A stretch of 64,000 nucleotides of DNA from Amycolatopsis tolypomycina (GCF_900105945.1 NZ_FNSO01000003.1:744001-808000); one strand, 5' to 3'; counted from the first letter of the stretch, positions 9,236 through 17,741 are shown. Translations and numbers: made by a program. The notes: a model not told the origin generated them from the sequence alone.

Positions 9236-9734
9236 GTAACTCCCCCTTTCGGCGATCGTAGATCGATTTGAGATGGGTGCGGGCGTGGCGCAGGTTCGAG
9301 CGCACAGTGTCGGTCGGGATCTTCAGCTCTTCGGCAATCTCGCTCGGAGAGAACCCATCGAATGTCCACGCCATCACTTCCCGCTGCCGGGGCGAGAGCA
9401 GCCTCAGCAACCAGTCCAGTTCCATCCGTGCCTCGAGTTCGGCGTACGGATCAGGGGCCTGCTGCGGCTGTTCGTGGCCCGCACGGACGTGACGTCGGAT
9501 GCGTTCCTGCTCGCGCTCGGTGGCAGCAACCGCGAGCCGCGTCGCGACCTTACGCACCCAGGCGGCTGGCGACTGAATCCCGTCCCAGCGCTCGAGTGCC
9601 GAGATCATCGCTTGCTGCGCGGCGTCCTGGGCGACGCCGCCGGCATGGCCAAGCTTGAGCAGGAATGAGATCAACCGAGGCAGGTCTTCGCGGTAGAACA
9701 CCCGGTAGTCCTCGGGAGCTTCACGTGGAAACAC
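9228..9734 (-). CDS. RNA polymerase sigma factor, ECF/sigma-70 type
   Basis: About 168 residues from a GTG at 9734 preceded by AAGGGAG; an in-frame ATG further upstream at 9893 is less likely. Region 2 covers about residues 15-75 (LPRLISFLLKLG, then an AQQAMISALERWDGI helix). Region 4 covers about 105-160, with LSPRQREVMAWTFDGFSPSE and LKIPTDTVRSNLRHAR as the helix-turn-helix that binds the -35 element. The gene overlaps the downstream membrane-protein gene, which probably controls it. Confidence 0.85.
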   Translation of the reverse strand: MFPREAPEDYRVFYREDLPRLISFLLKLGHAGGVAQDAAQQAMISALERWDGIQSPAAWVRKVATRLAVAATEREQERIRRHVRAGHEQPQQAPDPYAELEARMELDWLLRLLSPRQREVMAWTFDGFSPSEIAEELKIPTDTVRSNLRHARTHLKSIYDRRKGELRG

Positions 9735-9855
9735 CGCGTTCCACTCCCTTCGCCTCGACCCGTCAGATACCCGCCTAGTGTCATGAGGGATCGACGGAGG
9801 CGAAACGTGCAACAGCACAAGCCGAATTTCGCGCGAGTCGGGACAGCCGGCGTGG

Positions 9856-10137
9856 CTAGCGACGACGGGAGGCGGAGTGCAGATTCCGCACACACTTTAC
9901 GGTCGCCGTCGCGATCCCCATCCCGCCCGCGACCCACGGCCCCAGCGCACAGGCCATAACGGCTAGCGCACTCAAGGCCACCACGATCAGTACGACGACC
10001 CGCACGAACTGCTCTCGTTCGCTGCTCACCAGATCAACCAGGCGGAACACCAGCCGCCAGACCGGTGGATCACCGTGCGCCGCGCCCTGCGGCAAGGGAG
10101 CCGGTGGGGACTCCGCCCGAGGGGAGATCTCATCCAT
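9856..10137 (-). CDS. Small membrane protein of unknown function
   Basis: 93 residues from the ATG at 10137 (a longer frame exists but is less plausible). One or two hydrophobic segments lie at about 43-72 after a Pro-rich start. The tail is basic. It is upstream of and in the same direction as the sigma/membrane pair. No family is recognised. Confidence 0.4.
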   Translation of the reverse strand: MDEISPRAESPPAPLPQGAAHGDPPVWRLVFRLVDLVSSEREQFVRVVVLIVVALSALAVMACALGPWVAGGMGIATATVKCVRNLHSASRRR

Positions 10138-10187
10138 GTCCTGTTGAGGGCAGCAGCTGCGTTTCGCGTGCAACTGGAGTGGAAAAC

Positions 10188-10424
10188 GTGCGGGTTCCCG
10201 AACTCGCACTCGGCTGGCGGCTGTACCAGGACGCGGTCCTGGCGACGTCGGCCGGTACCGCCAGGCTGCGCGCGGTCCGGTCGTTCACCGCGAGCAGCAA
10301 GCTTGGCCGGGTGCACCAGGTCGTCGGCGTGGACCACCGGGCCTGTCGGTCGTCCGCGGCTGGCCGCCCGCGGAGGTCGGGCGGCTACCGGACGGTGGAG
10401 AAGAGCGGGCCGAACCCTGGCTGA
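10188..10424 (+). CDS. Possible small hypothetical protein or gene fragment
   Basis: 78 codons from a GTG with GGAG eight bases upstream. Third positions are strongly G/C, as in real genes here. The product is basic and has no recognised domain. It could be the remnant of a longer gene. Confidence 0.3.
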   Translation: MRVPELALGWRLYQDAVLATSAGTARLRAVRSFTASSKLGRVHQVVGVDHRACRSSAAGRPRRSGGYRTVEKSGPNPG

Positions 10425-10431
10425 GCAGCAG

Positions 10432-10878
10432 CTAGGACAGGTTCCCGGCCTGCCCCAGGGACTCCTCGGGTCCCTCCTGCGCCAGCTTGATGATCAGCTC
10501 CGCCACCTGCTTCGGCATGCGGAAGCGGTAGGAGTCGCTGTACTTCTCCTTCTCGAAGGGGACCGCGCCCTTCAGGCGCTTCTCGGCGGCTCCGAGTACC
10601 CCGGAGCCGACCTTGCGGGTAATCCCGGCCCCGTCGCAGAGCTTCTCCCAGCCCACCCAGCCGTCTGCCGCAGTCAGCGACTCGTGAGCCATGACCTTGA
10701 GGAACGCACGCCAGTGTTCGCTCGTGCTCTCCTCGTACGCCCGGACCACAGCCTCCGGTGACAGTGGTTCCTGAGATTCCTTGGCCTGTCCTTGCGCGGC
10801 GTAGGTCGCAGCGTGCTTGCTCATGGCCGGAACACTCCAATCCGGCACAGTGGCAGTGAAAGTCACCCAGTTCGTCAT
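10432..10878 (-). CDS. Hypothetical protein, possibly a small DNA-binding protein
   Basis: About 148 residues from the second of two adjacent ATGs; AAGGGAG fits the second better. The mid part (LKVMAHESLTAADGWVGWEKLCDGAG) and a Lys/Arg-rich RLKGAVPFEKEKY segment look like a winged-helix type fold, but I do not recognise the family. A palindromic element lies directly upstream. Confidence 0.55.
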   Translation of the reverse strand: MTNWVTFTATVPDWSVPAMSKHAATYAAQGQAKESQEPLSPEAVVRAYEESTSEHWRAFLKVMAHESLTAADGWVGWEKLCDGAGITRKVGSGVLGAAEKRLKGAVPFEKEKYSDSYRFRMPKQVAELIIKLAQEGPEESLGQAGNLS

Positions 10879-10909
10879 CATGTCTCCCTTCATGGACCCC
10901 ATCTAGTTG

Positions 10910-10937
10910 TGTACCTACAAGGTAGGCCCTGGGTACA
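10910..10937. promoter_or_regulatory. Nested inverted repeats, operator-like
   Basis: TACCT-ACA-AGGTA (10912-10924) is a perfect 5-bp palindrome. It lies inside a wider pair TGTACC (10910-10915) and GGTACA (10932-10937). The patch is AT-richer than its surroundings and sits upstream of the minus-strand gene starting at 10878. It is probably a regulator-binding site or promoter. Confidence 0.4.
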
Positions 10938-10962
10938 TAAACCGCAAGGGGATGAGGGGACG

Positions 10963-11370
10963 TTGGGTATCTCCGGCAGGCCGTCGAAGCCGGCCGCGTT
11001 GCGGCTGATCGACGGCAACCGCGCCAGCCGGATTGTGAAGGACGAGCCGATCCGCGCGGGGTCCCGCCGGTGTGCCCGGACGACGACGTGTCCGCCGAGG
11101 TTCGGGAGATCTGGGAGTACACGGTGCGGGAGCTGGAGCACATGGGCACCGTGTACGCCTGCGACCCGGACCCCCTGTGCTGCTACTGCGAGGCCGTGAT
11201 CAGCCATCGCCGGGCCTGAGCCGTCCTGGCGAAAAGCTCCGTGCTGATCAAGGGCCTGTACGGCGGCAAGGTCCGCAACCTGCGTTGCAGGTGCAGCACG
11301 ACGCCGCGCACACGATCAAGGGGTTCGCGCAGCAGTCCGGGCTCACGCCGTCCGCGCGTCCGCCGACTCG
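10963..11370 (+). pseudogene. Broken phage terminase small subunit, P27 family
   Basis: Three collinear pieces give a P27-type small terminase. The first is ISGRPSKPAALRLIDGNR in the frame of 10963. The second, from about 11061 in another frame, reads VPPVCPDDDVSAEVREIWEY and runs through YCEAVISHRRA to an in-frame TGA at 11217. The same frame then continues AVLAKSSVLIKG, and after another shift ALQVQHDAAHTIKGFAQQSG and LTPSAR. At least two frameshifts and one nonsense codon make it non-functional. P27 small subunits bind pac/cos DNA with the large terminase; no large terminase is seen nearby. Confidence 0.7.
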
Positions 11371-11390
11371 TGTTCCATCCGCAGTGTTGC

Positions 11391-11783
11391 TCATGGACCG
11401 TCGTGCAGGGTGATGGGTTCGTAGACGCCGCCGGTGATCAGACCTGCGGTGGCGAGGCGGTGGCGGAGTTCTTCGGCTTGGTCAGTCGCCTCGATGGCTG
11501 CATCGGAGCCTGTGGACTCGGCGATGAACCCGTGGATGACCGCTGCAGCGAGGTGGTTCCTGTCGACTTCGTGCGCCGGCAGGGTGTGGATGAGGGCGCC
11601 GCTGTCGGCGAGCCGGTGGGCGAGGTTGTCGGCCTGGTCGGTCACGGATTCGCCGGCGTCGAAGCCGGCGTTGCCGACGATGAAGTCCCGGATGATCGCC
11701 CGCGCTCGGTTGATGGCCAACGTCCGGTCATGGCTGTCCCGGGCAGGTAAGTCCGGGGCAGCACCGTGGCTGGAGTGGGTCAT
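11391..11783 (-). CDS. Hypothetical protein with two homologous halves
   Basis: 130 residues from the ATG at 11783. Two repeats are visible: one with VTDQADNLAHRLADSGALI and one with EATDQAEELRHRLATAGLI, each preceded by an IxxFIxxxxGxDA helix. The tail GGVYEPITLHDG is nearly identical to the tail encoded by a separate short gene at 37849-38049. The function is unknown; members of this type look like small helical actinobacterial proteins. Confidence 0.6.
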   Translation of the reverse strand: MTHSSHGAAPDLPARDSHDRTLAINRARAIIRDFIVGNAGFDAGESVTDQADNLAHRLADSGALIHTLPAHEVDRNHLAAAVIHGFIAESTGSDAAIEATDQAEELRHRLATAGLITGGVYEPITLHDGP

Positions 11784-11952
11784 AAGAAAGCTCCACAAGG
11801 GCTCCAGTTGCGCCTGTTGGTTTGGGCGCAGTGGACCGCATCGTACGGGCACTCCCGGTTGGAGGGTGCTGCGGACGCGTCACCACGGAGCCTGCTCGAT
11901 GTGCAGGAGCTTCGGGTGGTGCGCAGATGACGGCAGAAGGCCCTGAACGGCG

Positions 11953-14595
11953 CTAGGTTGAAGTCCCGACGCGCGGAGTCGGAGGCTCGGGGACTCCCAT
12001 GGTGGCGATGAGGCTCCGCCCTGCCACGAGATCGGCGTGCACATCAGTCGGCTCGCGCCTAGGGATCCGCGCGAGCCCGAAGTGTGCACGTGCTTGCTCG
12101 TCGAGGCATTGGGCGGTGAGCGCGTGGTCGAGGGCGCGCGCGAAGTGAGTCGTCGCGTCTGGGAATCTCGCGGTTGCGAAGGCGATCTCTCCGAGACTGT
12201 TCTCGGCGAATGCCAACTCGACCGTGCTGCCCACGCTTGCCGCCAATTCATGAACTCGACGCATGTGCGTCAGAGCTTGCTCGACGTCGCCCAGGGCGAG
12301 GTAGGTGAGCCCGAGGTCGTGGTGAGTGTGCGCTTCGCCCAGGACGTAACCCGACTCTTCGCGCAGTGTGAGAGCGCGCGACAGGAGGGTGAGTCCGGTT
12401 GCTGGGTCGCCGGCTTTGGTGTGGGCGATGCCGAGGTTCTCGAGCACGACGGTCTCGGCGAGGCGGTCCGGGTGCAGACGGAGGATGTCCAGTGCGGAGC
12501 GGTATTCGTCGATGGCGTCGGCGATGTGCCCTCGGCGGACGTGGATGATGCCGATGTCGCTGCGGGCTTTGGCCATGCTGCGCGGGTCGTCGAGTTCGGC
12601 AGCCAGGCGGAGGACCTCGTGGTAGCAGGCCAGCGCCTGGTCAAGATCGCCGAGAAGATCATGGGTGACGCCCAGGTTGCCGAAGGCGCTCAGCGTTTCC
12701 CTGCCGGCTCCCAGTTCGGAGGCCAGTTCGGCTGCCCGGGAGTGTTGCTGCTGGGCGTCTTCGACGCGGCCCTGGGCTCGGTAAGTGAGGCCGAGCTTGT
12801 TGAGCGTGGCGACCTGGCCGGTGACATTGCGGGTTGTGGTGTAGAAGCGCAGGGCTCGCATGTGCAGGGAGATCGCGAGATCGGTCTTGCCGAGTCGGCG
12901 CTGGGCCTGGCCGAGCTGATTGAGCGACTGCGCGTGCTGATCGGTGTGTGCGCAGTCGGCGTAGGCGGGCAGTGATGCCGACAGCAAGGTGGCGACGTCT
13001 CGGTAACGGGCCTGTTGCAGCAGATGCGGCACGACGATCGCGGCGAGATCGTGCGCTGAGCAGTGCAGATCGTCGGATGCGCCGCAGCTTCGGACGAGCC
13101 TGACGATGTTGGCCAATTCTGTCTGCACCCACGCCGCTGCGACGTCGTGGTCAGGTACACCTTCGGTGCTGGGCTGTTGCCCGGAGGTGCTCAGCGCCGT
13201 GGCCGCGCTGTTCAGGTAGTGGGTCATGACGCGCTGCATAGCCTGTCGGCGGGCCGTCGGGGACACGTCGTCGATGGCACGGCGCGCTGCGAACCCGCGA
13301 ACGATGTCGTGTGGCTCGTGGCGTCCGGGGACTGGGGCTGTCAGGAAGTGTGCCTCGGCGAGCTCGTTGAGTGCCGAGCGGGCGTGTTCTGCTGGCTGAC
13401 CGGTCAAGGCCGCGGCGGTAGCGTCATCGAAGTCGTGTCCGGGGTGGAGGCCCGTCAGGCAGACCAAGGTCTGCGCCGGAGAGCTGAGCGTCTGGTAGGA
13501 CAGCGCGAGTTGGGTCAGGATGGCCGCTTCGACCTCTGCCGGTCCGACCGCTGAGCCGGGATCTCGGCTGGCCGCGGCCGCGTTGGGCAGGAGTGTCTTC
13601 AGGCGGTCCAGGTGCTCGGTTGCGGACCAGTCGGTGTGTCCCTCGACATGGACGAGGAACGCGGCCAACGACATCGGCACATCGTGCAGCAGGGCGGCGA
13701 TCTGACGCAGCGTCGAGGTGTCAGTATCCCCGAAGGGTTGCACCGAGCGCAGCAGTTGGATCGCCTCGTCGCGTCGCAGGCCGGCGATGTTCAGTCGGAC
13801 GGCGTCGTTGAGGCTGCTGAGGCGGTTGCGGCTGGTGATCAGGGTGACGCATCCCGGCCCGTCGGCGATCAGCGGCTTGACCTGGTCTGCGTCCTTGGCG
13901 TTGTCGAGGAGGATCAACAGCCGGGTGCTTCGACTCAGACCTCGAAAGCGTGCGGTCTTCGAGTTGAGGTCGTGCGGGATCTTGCTGGGCGAGACGCCAA
14001 GTGAACGTAGGAACTGCTCGAGTACGGCGTTCGGCGCGACAGCGTGCAGTGATGGATCGTTGTCTACGGCGCGCAGGTTGACGAATAGCACTTTGTCGAA
14101 CGTCCGCCGACGATACATCTCGTGGGCAACATGTATCGCAAGCGTGGTTTTCCCCATCCCGGCGAGGCCGGTCAGAGCGAAACAGGCAGCCGCCGTGCGG
14201 CCGTCTGGTGACACGGACTGCAACATCCGGCGTATTACGGCGCCCCGGCCAACGAATAGTTCGGATTTATCCGGGAGTGACTGCTTGACGGTGACCGTGT
14301 TCTCGGCCCCGTGGAGACCGCGGAGATACCACCAGCGCCGCATCCAGGTCTCGTGATAGCCGGGGTCCTGGCACAACGCTGCGACGATGGCCGACACAGC
14401 GTCGTCGTTGGGAAACCGCCGATCTGGATTCAGTGCGTCGGCGATTGTGCTCTTCGCAATACCGGTGCGGTCCTCCAGTTCGCGTAAGCTGACTCCTAGC
14501 CGAACGCGAAACTTACTCATTTGTAGGATCAAGTCAGCCGAAGTTTCCGCATCCAGCGGATCGGGTGGTTCCGGACGGTTGACGTGGCGGGAAAT
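11953..14595 (-). CDS. STAND ATPase regulator: HTH, NB-ARC and TPR repeats
   Basis: About 880 residues. An XRE-like HTH comes first (GVSLRELEDRTGIAKSTIAD), then an NB-ARC ATPase with Walker A GLAGMGKTT and Walker B RLLILLDNA, then a long C-terminal array of TPR repeats (for example NKLGLTYRAQGRVEDAQQ and NLGVTHDLLGDLDQAL). This is the layout of actinobacterial signal-transducing regulators related to AfsR/SARP-type proteins without the BTAD part. Start: the only strong ribosome site (AAGGAGG) precedes an in-frame ATT at 14595. ATGs exist at 14520 (no ribosome site) and at 14751 (overlapping the divergent gene start). Confidence 0.75.
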   Translation of the reverse strand: MSRHVNRPEPPDPLDAETSADLILQMSKFRVRLGVSLRELEDRTGIAKSTIADALNPDRRFPNDDAVSAIVAALCQDPGYHETWMRRWWYLRGLHGAENTVTVKQSLPDKSELFVGRGAVIRRMLQSVSPDGRTAAACFALTGLAGMGKTTLAIHVAHEMYRRRTFDKVLFVNLRAVDNDPSLHAVAPNAVLEQFLRSLGVSPSKIPHDLNSKTARFRGLSRSTRLLILLDNAKDADQVKPLIADGPGCVTLITSRNRLSSLNDAVRLNIAGLRRDEAIQLLRSVQPFGDTDTSTLRQIAALLHDVPMSLAAFLVHVEGHTDWSATEHLDRLKTLLPNAAAASRDPGSAVGPAEVEAAILTQLALSYQTLSSPAQTLVCLTGLHPGHDFDDATAAALTGQPAEHARSALNELAEAHFLTAPVPGRHEPHDIVRGFAARRAIDDVSPTARRQAMQRVMTHYLNSAATALSTSGQQPSTEGVPDHDVAAAWVQTELANIVRLVRSCGASDDLHCSAHDLAAIVVPHLLQQARYRDVATLLSASLPAYADCAHTDQHAQSLNQLGQAQRRLGKTDLAISLHMRALRFYTTTRNVTGQVATLNKLGLTYRAQGRVEDAQQQHSRAAELASELGAGRETLSAFGNLGVTHDLLGDLDQALACYHEVLRLAAELDDPRSMAKARSDIGIIHVRRGHIADAIDEYRSALDILRLHPDRLAETVVLENLGIAHTKAGDPATGLTLLSRALTLREESGYVLGEAHTHHDLGLTYLALGDVEQALTHMRRVHELAASVGSTVELAFAENSLGEIAFATARFPDATTHFARALDHALTAQCLDEQARAHFGLARIPRREPTDVHADLVAGRSLIATMGVPEPPTPRVGTST

Positions 14596-14600
14596 GTCGG

Positions 14601-14607
14601 CCTCCTT
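14601..14607 (-). promoter_or_regulatory. Strong ribosome binding site before a non-standard ATT start
   Basis: AAGGAGG on the minus strand, five bases ahead of an in-frame ATT (14595-14593) of the STAND gene. No ATG, GTG or TTG is found at a usable distance in frame. Confidence 0.45.
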
Positions 14608-14750
14608 GTGCGCGTGCGTCTGGCCTTCCGCACTCGATACGCCTGAGAAGTGTCCGGGGTTGTCCGGGATTCCGTTTGCCCACGATGTCTGCGCGGATGC
14701 TCTTGCCCAGCCGGCCCGCAAAGTGTGCCGGATGGCCCGAGAGGGAGACA

Positions 14751-15365
14751 ATGAACAACCACACCATCGAGCACGCCGGCGCCGAGGTCAAGCGCCGCTG
14801 GCGGCTGCTCGCCACGGCGGCGATCGCCGCGCTGGCCACCGTGCTGGCCGTCGCGACCACGGGACCGGCCACGCTCCGCGGCTCGGCGGCCCCCGCCCCC
14901 GTGGCGAACGCGATCCAGTCCGTCCCGATGCAGCTGACCCCCGCTGAGCTGACCGCGTGGCGGGCGCAGACCGCTACGCCGGCCGGCCGCGCCGAAGTCG
15001 TCAGGCTGATGCGGGACGCCTTCGCGGGCGTCGCCACCGTGGGCACCGGCCCCAGGGACCTGCCCGGAACCACGACCCGCGAGGGACACATCCAGACGGC
15101 CGCTTACGCCGCCGGCATCCGGCCCGCCGTGGCCACCGGCATCACCGGCGACCACTTCTGGATCATCGTGTCCTACGCCGACGTGGTCAACGGCGCCATC
15201 TGGGGCGCCGTGCGCGCGTGCCAGACCCGCCTGCCCGGCTGGCTGTGCACCAGCGCGGGCAACCTCCTCGCCAGCTGGGCCCAAGGCTGGGGCACGGCCA
15301 GCAACCACGGCCTGTGGGCCGAGATCTACTGGGCGCCGCCGCACGTCAACGCCGGGCGCTGGTAA
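14751..15365 (+). CDS. Exported hypothetical protein, paralogue of the product at 20543-20977
   Basis: 204 residues. The N-terminus is a signal peptide or anchor (KRRWRLLATAAIAALATVLA). The mature C-terminal half has GDHFWIIVSYADVVNGAIWG, two Cys residues and SNHGLWAEIYW. The same ordered pattern occurs in the minus-strand gene 5 kb away. A GAGAGGGA site precedes the ATG. It is divergent from the STAND regulator, which may control it, and is followed by a strong hairpin. The function is unknown. Confidence 0.65.
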   Translation: MNNHTIEHAGAEVKRRWRLLATAAIAALATVLAVATTGPATLRGSAAPAPVANAIQSVPMQLTPAELTAWRAQTATPAGRAEVVRLMRDAFAGVATVGTGPRDLPGTTTREGHIQTAAYAAGIRPAVATGITGDHFWIIVSYADVVNGAIWGAVRACQTRLPGWLCTSAGNLLASWAQGWGTASNHGLWAEIYWAPPHVNAGRW

Positions 15366-15377
15366 CTGGCGAAACCA

Positions 15378-15414
15378 GCGGCCGGGGCCTGCCGCGACGG
15401 CAGGCCCCGGCCGC
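15378..15414 (+). terminator. Strong hairpin terminator
   Basis: A perfect 17-bp GC-rich stem (15378-15394 with 15398-15414) and a three-base loop, twelve bases after the stop codon of the exported protein. There is no U-tract. Confidence 0.75.
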
Positions 15415-15973
15415 CTCGGCGCCTTCGGCAGGCTGCAGTTGACCGCTCGTGCGTGAAGCGCTTGGCGGGCTTCATCCCGCACGACCAGGCGCACCACGAC
15501 GTGACCTTCGCGGACGAATAACCGATGCAGTCTGCATAGACGTTTCGTCGAGGTTCCGTTCGCATCTAGTCGAACTTCTGTTGCAGACGCCGTGCGACAA
15601 AACTGCGACAAGCGCAGTGAAGAATGGCAAAGATTGACGACACGATTTCCTGGGGATCGACGTCGAAGGGTTCTCACGCGAACCTGCCGACGCCGTGCCG
15701 CTCGTCGCCTCTTGTGCTGCGGCAGGGTGTTCGACGCGGCAAAAAGTGCCACCTCAGACGCCTGACCTGAGGAGACTGCGGCCCCCCAGGTCCGTGGTAG
15801 GTGCGTTTCGCATGGTGAGGGATGCACGGTCGGATGACGCGATTGTTGCATTGAGTAGTTGGGCTTGCCTAAATGTTCCCTAAGTCCGGCACATGCAGTT
15901 GCGCAAGCCATGGTTTCTCAGCACAGTAGCGATCAACTCCCGTGCCACCGACATTCAACACAAAGGTACTGTC
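15415..15973. other. Gap without a supported gene
   Basis: Only short open stretches are present. One at about 15450-15511 reads AGFIPHDQAHHDVTFADE before a stop and may be the tail of a lost gene. A small ACTGCG/CGCAGT inverted repeat lies near 15600-15620. The segment 15830-15970 is AT-richer and probably contains the promoter for the following three-gene set. Confidence 0.35.
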
Positions 15974-16327
15974 GTGGACCATTATCGACCTGATGTCGTC
16001 ACCGAACCCGTGCTCGGTATCCACCGGCCCGAGCCTGAACCGGCCATGCTCGAGGCAGCACCGGTGTATCTGCCGGCCCAACGGGTCGTCCGCCCGGACC
16101 AGCAAGCCCCCGTCGAAACCCGTGCGCTGGCGGACGGCACGCGAGCCGTGCTGGCCTACAGCACGCTCGAGCAGCTGATCGCCTGTTGCGGAGAACACCA
16201 GCCCTGGGCGCAGGTCCGCGGGCGAGATATGCACGACATCCAGCAGCAGTGCGAGGCGGACGTCGTCCTCTGGGACCACGCGCTTCCCGACGAACTGCGC
16301 CGGACGAAGGAGGACCTCGATGGCTGA
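15974..16327 (+). CDS. SAV_915-like / SseB-type protein, first gene of a WXG100 set
   Basis: About 117 residues from a GTG at 15974 with AAAGG upstream; an ATG at 15893 would add 27 residues. The core RALADGTRAVLAYSTLEQLI is typical of the small SseB-like actinobacterial proteins found next to WXG100 genes. Its end overlaps the next start by eight bases, so translation is probably coupled. The role within the set is unknown. Confidence 0.55.
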   Translation: MDHYRPDVVTEPVLGIHRPEPEPAMLEAAPVYLPAQRVVRPDQQAPVETRALADGTRAVLAYSTLEQLIACCGEHQPWAQVRGRDMHDIQQQCEADVVLWDHALPDELRRTKEDLDG

Positions 16328-16622
16328 GCACGGTTTCCGGGTCCAGCCCGCCACCCTGACTGCCGCAGCTGATCGTCTGCAGCACACGGCGGCCGACCTG
16401 AAGGCCGCCTCAGTGCAGCTCGACGATCTCGGCCGCATCAACCTCGGTGCGTCGACCGACGCGGTTGCCGCGGTCATCCGCGACATTCGTGACCGGGCTT
16501 CCGGTGCGGCGCGCGCGGTGGCGACCCACGCCGACAGTCTCCGCCAGGCACACCACCGGTACACGACTTACGAGCGCGCATGCACCGCAAGCCTCCGCGG
16601 CCTAGTGAAGGACGAACCGTGA
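16320..16622 (+). CDS. WXG100-like ESX family protein
   Basis: 100 residues, all-helical and without Cys. A helix-turn-helix hairpin is suggested by heptads around residues 10-40 and 48-85; the turn lies near LGRINLGAST. The size and the N-terminal RVQPATLTAAADRLQ match type VII substrates or partners, although the WXG turn itself is replaced. It sits between an SseB-like gene and a larger helical protein with GTGA overlap to the latter. Confidence 0.6.
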   Translation: MAEHGFRVQPATLTAAADRLQHTAADLKAASVQLDDLGRINLGASTDAVAAVIRDIRDRASGAARAVATHADSLRQAHHRYTTYERACTASLRGLVKDEP

Positions 16623-17575
16623 TCATCACCTTCTCCACCCGCGTCGACGCCGACCCCTGTGCTAGCCGGCGGGCCGCCGACACCTTGGGCGCAGTACAGC
16701 GGCAGAGCACGACCAGCGCCACGGACATCTTCGACCAGCGCAACCGCCTCGCCCCGGACTGGGTGTGCGCCGCCGCCGACCGTTCGGCGAACACCCTGAC
16801 CGCCAACGGCGGCCTCGCCGACCAGGTCGCCGACGACGCATCGACCCTCGTCACGGCGCTGATGGTCTTCGCCGACGCCATCGATGCCGTCCGTGCTCGG
16901 ATGGCCGACATCAGACGCGACGCCCGAGCCGCAGGTCTGCCCGTCGTCGCCGACGTCGTCCAGGTCACCCGCCCCGAACTGTCCGGGCAGTTCAGCAGCC
17001 GCATCGCGGCCGCCAGGTCAGCCGAGCGAACGGCTCACCAAGACCTCATCCAGGCGCTGCTGCACTTCCAGTCGTTCATCGCCTACGCCGCGGCGGCTCC
17101 TTGGACGCGGACGGCCGGGTATGTGCGCGCCGCCGGCGCCAAGCTCTCCGGCGACGTCCGCCAGGTCGCCGACCTACTCAAGAACGACAGGCTGCGTACG
17201 GCAGTGACCGGGAAGGGAACCGAAGCGCTGACTGCCGCGCAAGCCTTCGCCCGGGACTCCGAGATCAGCAAGGTCGCCTCTCAGGCCAACGACGTCCTGG
17301 GAAGAGGTTTTGGCGCCGGGGCGCTGAAGGTGTCCTACATCGGAGCGGCCCTGACCGGGATCGGGGTTGTGTCGTCCATCCATGACGGAAAGCCAGCCGA
17401 CAAGGCCATCGCCAGTGGCGGCGCCAGCCTCGTTGCCGGCGCGCTCGCGACCGCCGCGGTCGCGTCCGGGCCGCCCGGCTGGGTGGCGATCGGCGTGGGA
17501 GCCGCGGTCTCCATGGGCGTCGGCTACCTTGTCGATCATCACTGGGACAACTGGAAGCACGGCAAGCTCTGGTGA
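16619..17575 (+). CDS. Large helical WXG/LXG-type protein with glycine-zipper C-terminus
   Basis: 318 residues from a GTG that overlaps the previous stop (GTGA). Residues 1-180 are helical and resemble a WXG100-like N-terminal module (VDADPCASRRAADTLGAVQR). Residues about 235-310 are Gly/Ala-rich membrane-active segments (GGASLVAGALATAAVAS and GWVAIGVGAAVSMGVGYLV). No enzymatic toxin domain is seen. It is probably an exported or membrane-inserting type VII-like substrate; no EccC-type ATPase is encoded in the window. Confidence 0.6.
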   Translation: MIITFSTRVDADPCASRRAADTLGAVQRQSTTSATDIFDQRNRLAPDWVCAAADRSANTLTANGGLADQVADDASTLVTALMVFADAIDAVRARMADIRRDARAAGLPVVADVVQVTRPELSGQFSSRIAAARSAERTAHQDLIQALLHFQSFIAYAAAAPWTRTAGYVRAAGAKLSGDVRQVADLLKNDRLRTAVTGKGTEALTAAQAFARDSEISKVASQANDVLGRGFGAGALKVSYIGAALTGIGVVSSIHDGKPADKAIASGGASLVAGALATAAVASGPPGWVAIGVGAAVSMGVGYLVDHHWDNWKHGKLW

Positions 17576-17582
17576 CCGTGCT

Positions 17583-17624
17583 CGACGGAGATCGTCGTGG
17601 CGTCCAGCCCGATGATCTCCGTCG
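17583..17624. terminator. 11-bp inverted repeat after the WXG set
   Basis: CGACGGAGATC (17583-17593) is matched by GATCTCCGTCG (17614-17624) with a 20-base loop. It is eight bases past the stop and between convergent genes. Confidence 0.55.
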
Positions 17625-17741
17625 TGTTCGCCCGAGTCGCGATCCGCGAAACGGCTGGCGCGCGCCAGCCGGGTGACAATGCTCGACGTCAGTACGGCCG
17701 AGCGGCCCCGCGCTAACCGGCTGTGAGACTGCCCGCCTGGG

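Noticed and set aside
15974..17575. Polymorphic toxin with a defined nuclease or deaminase tip
   Set aside because: The C-terminus is Gly/Ala-rich and hydrophobic without catalytic motifs.
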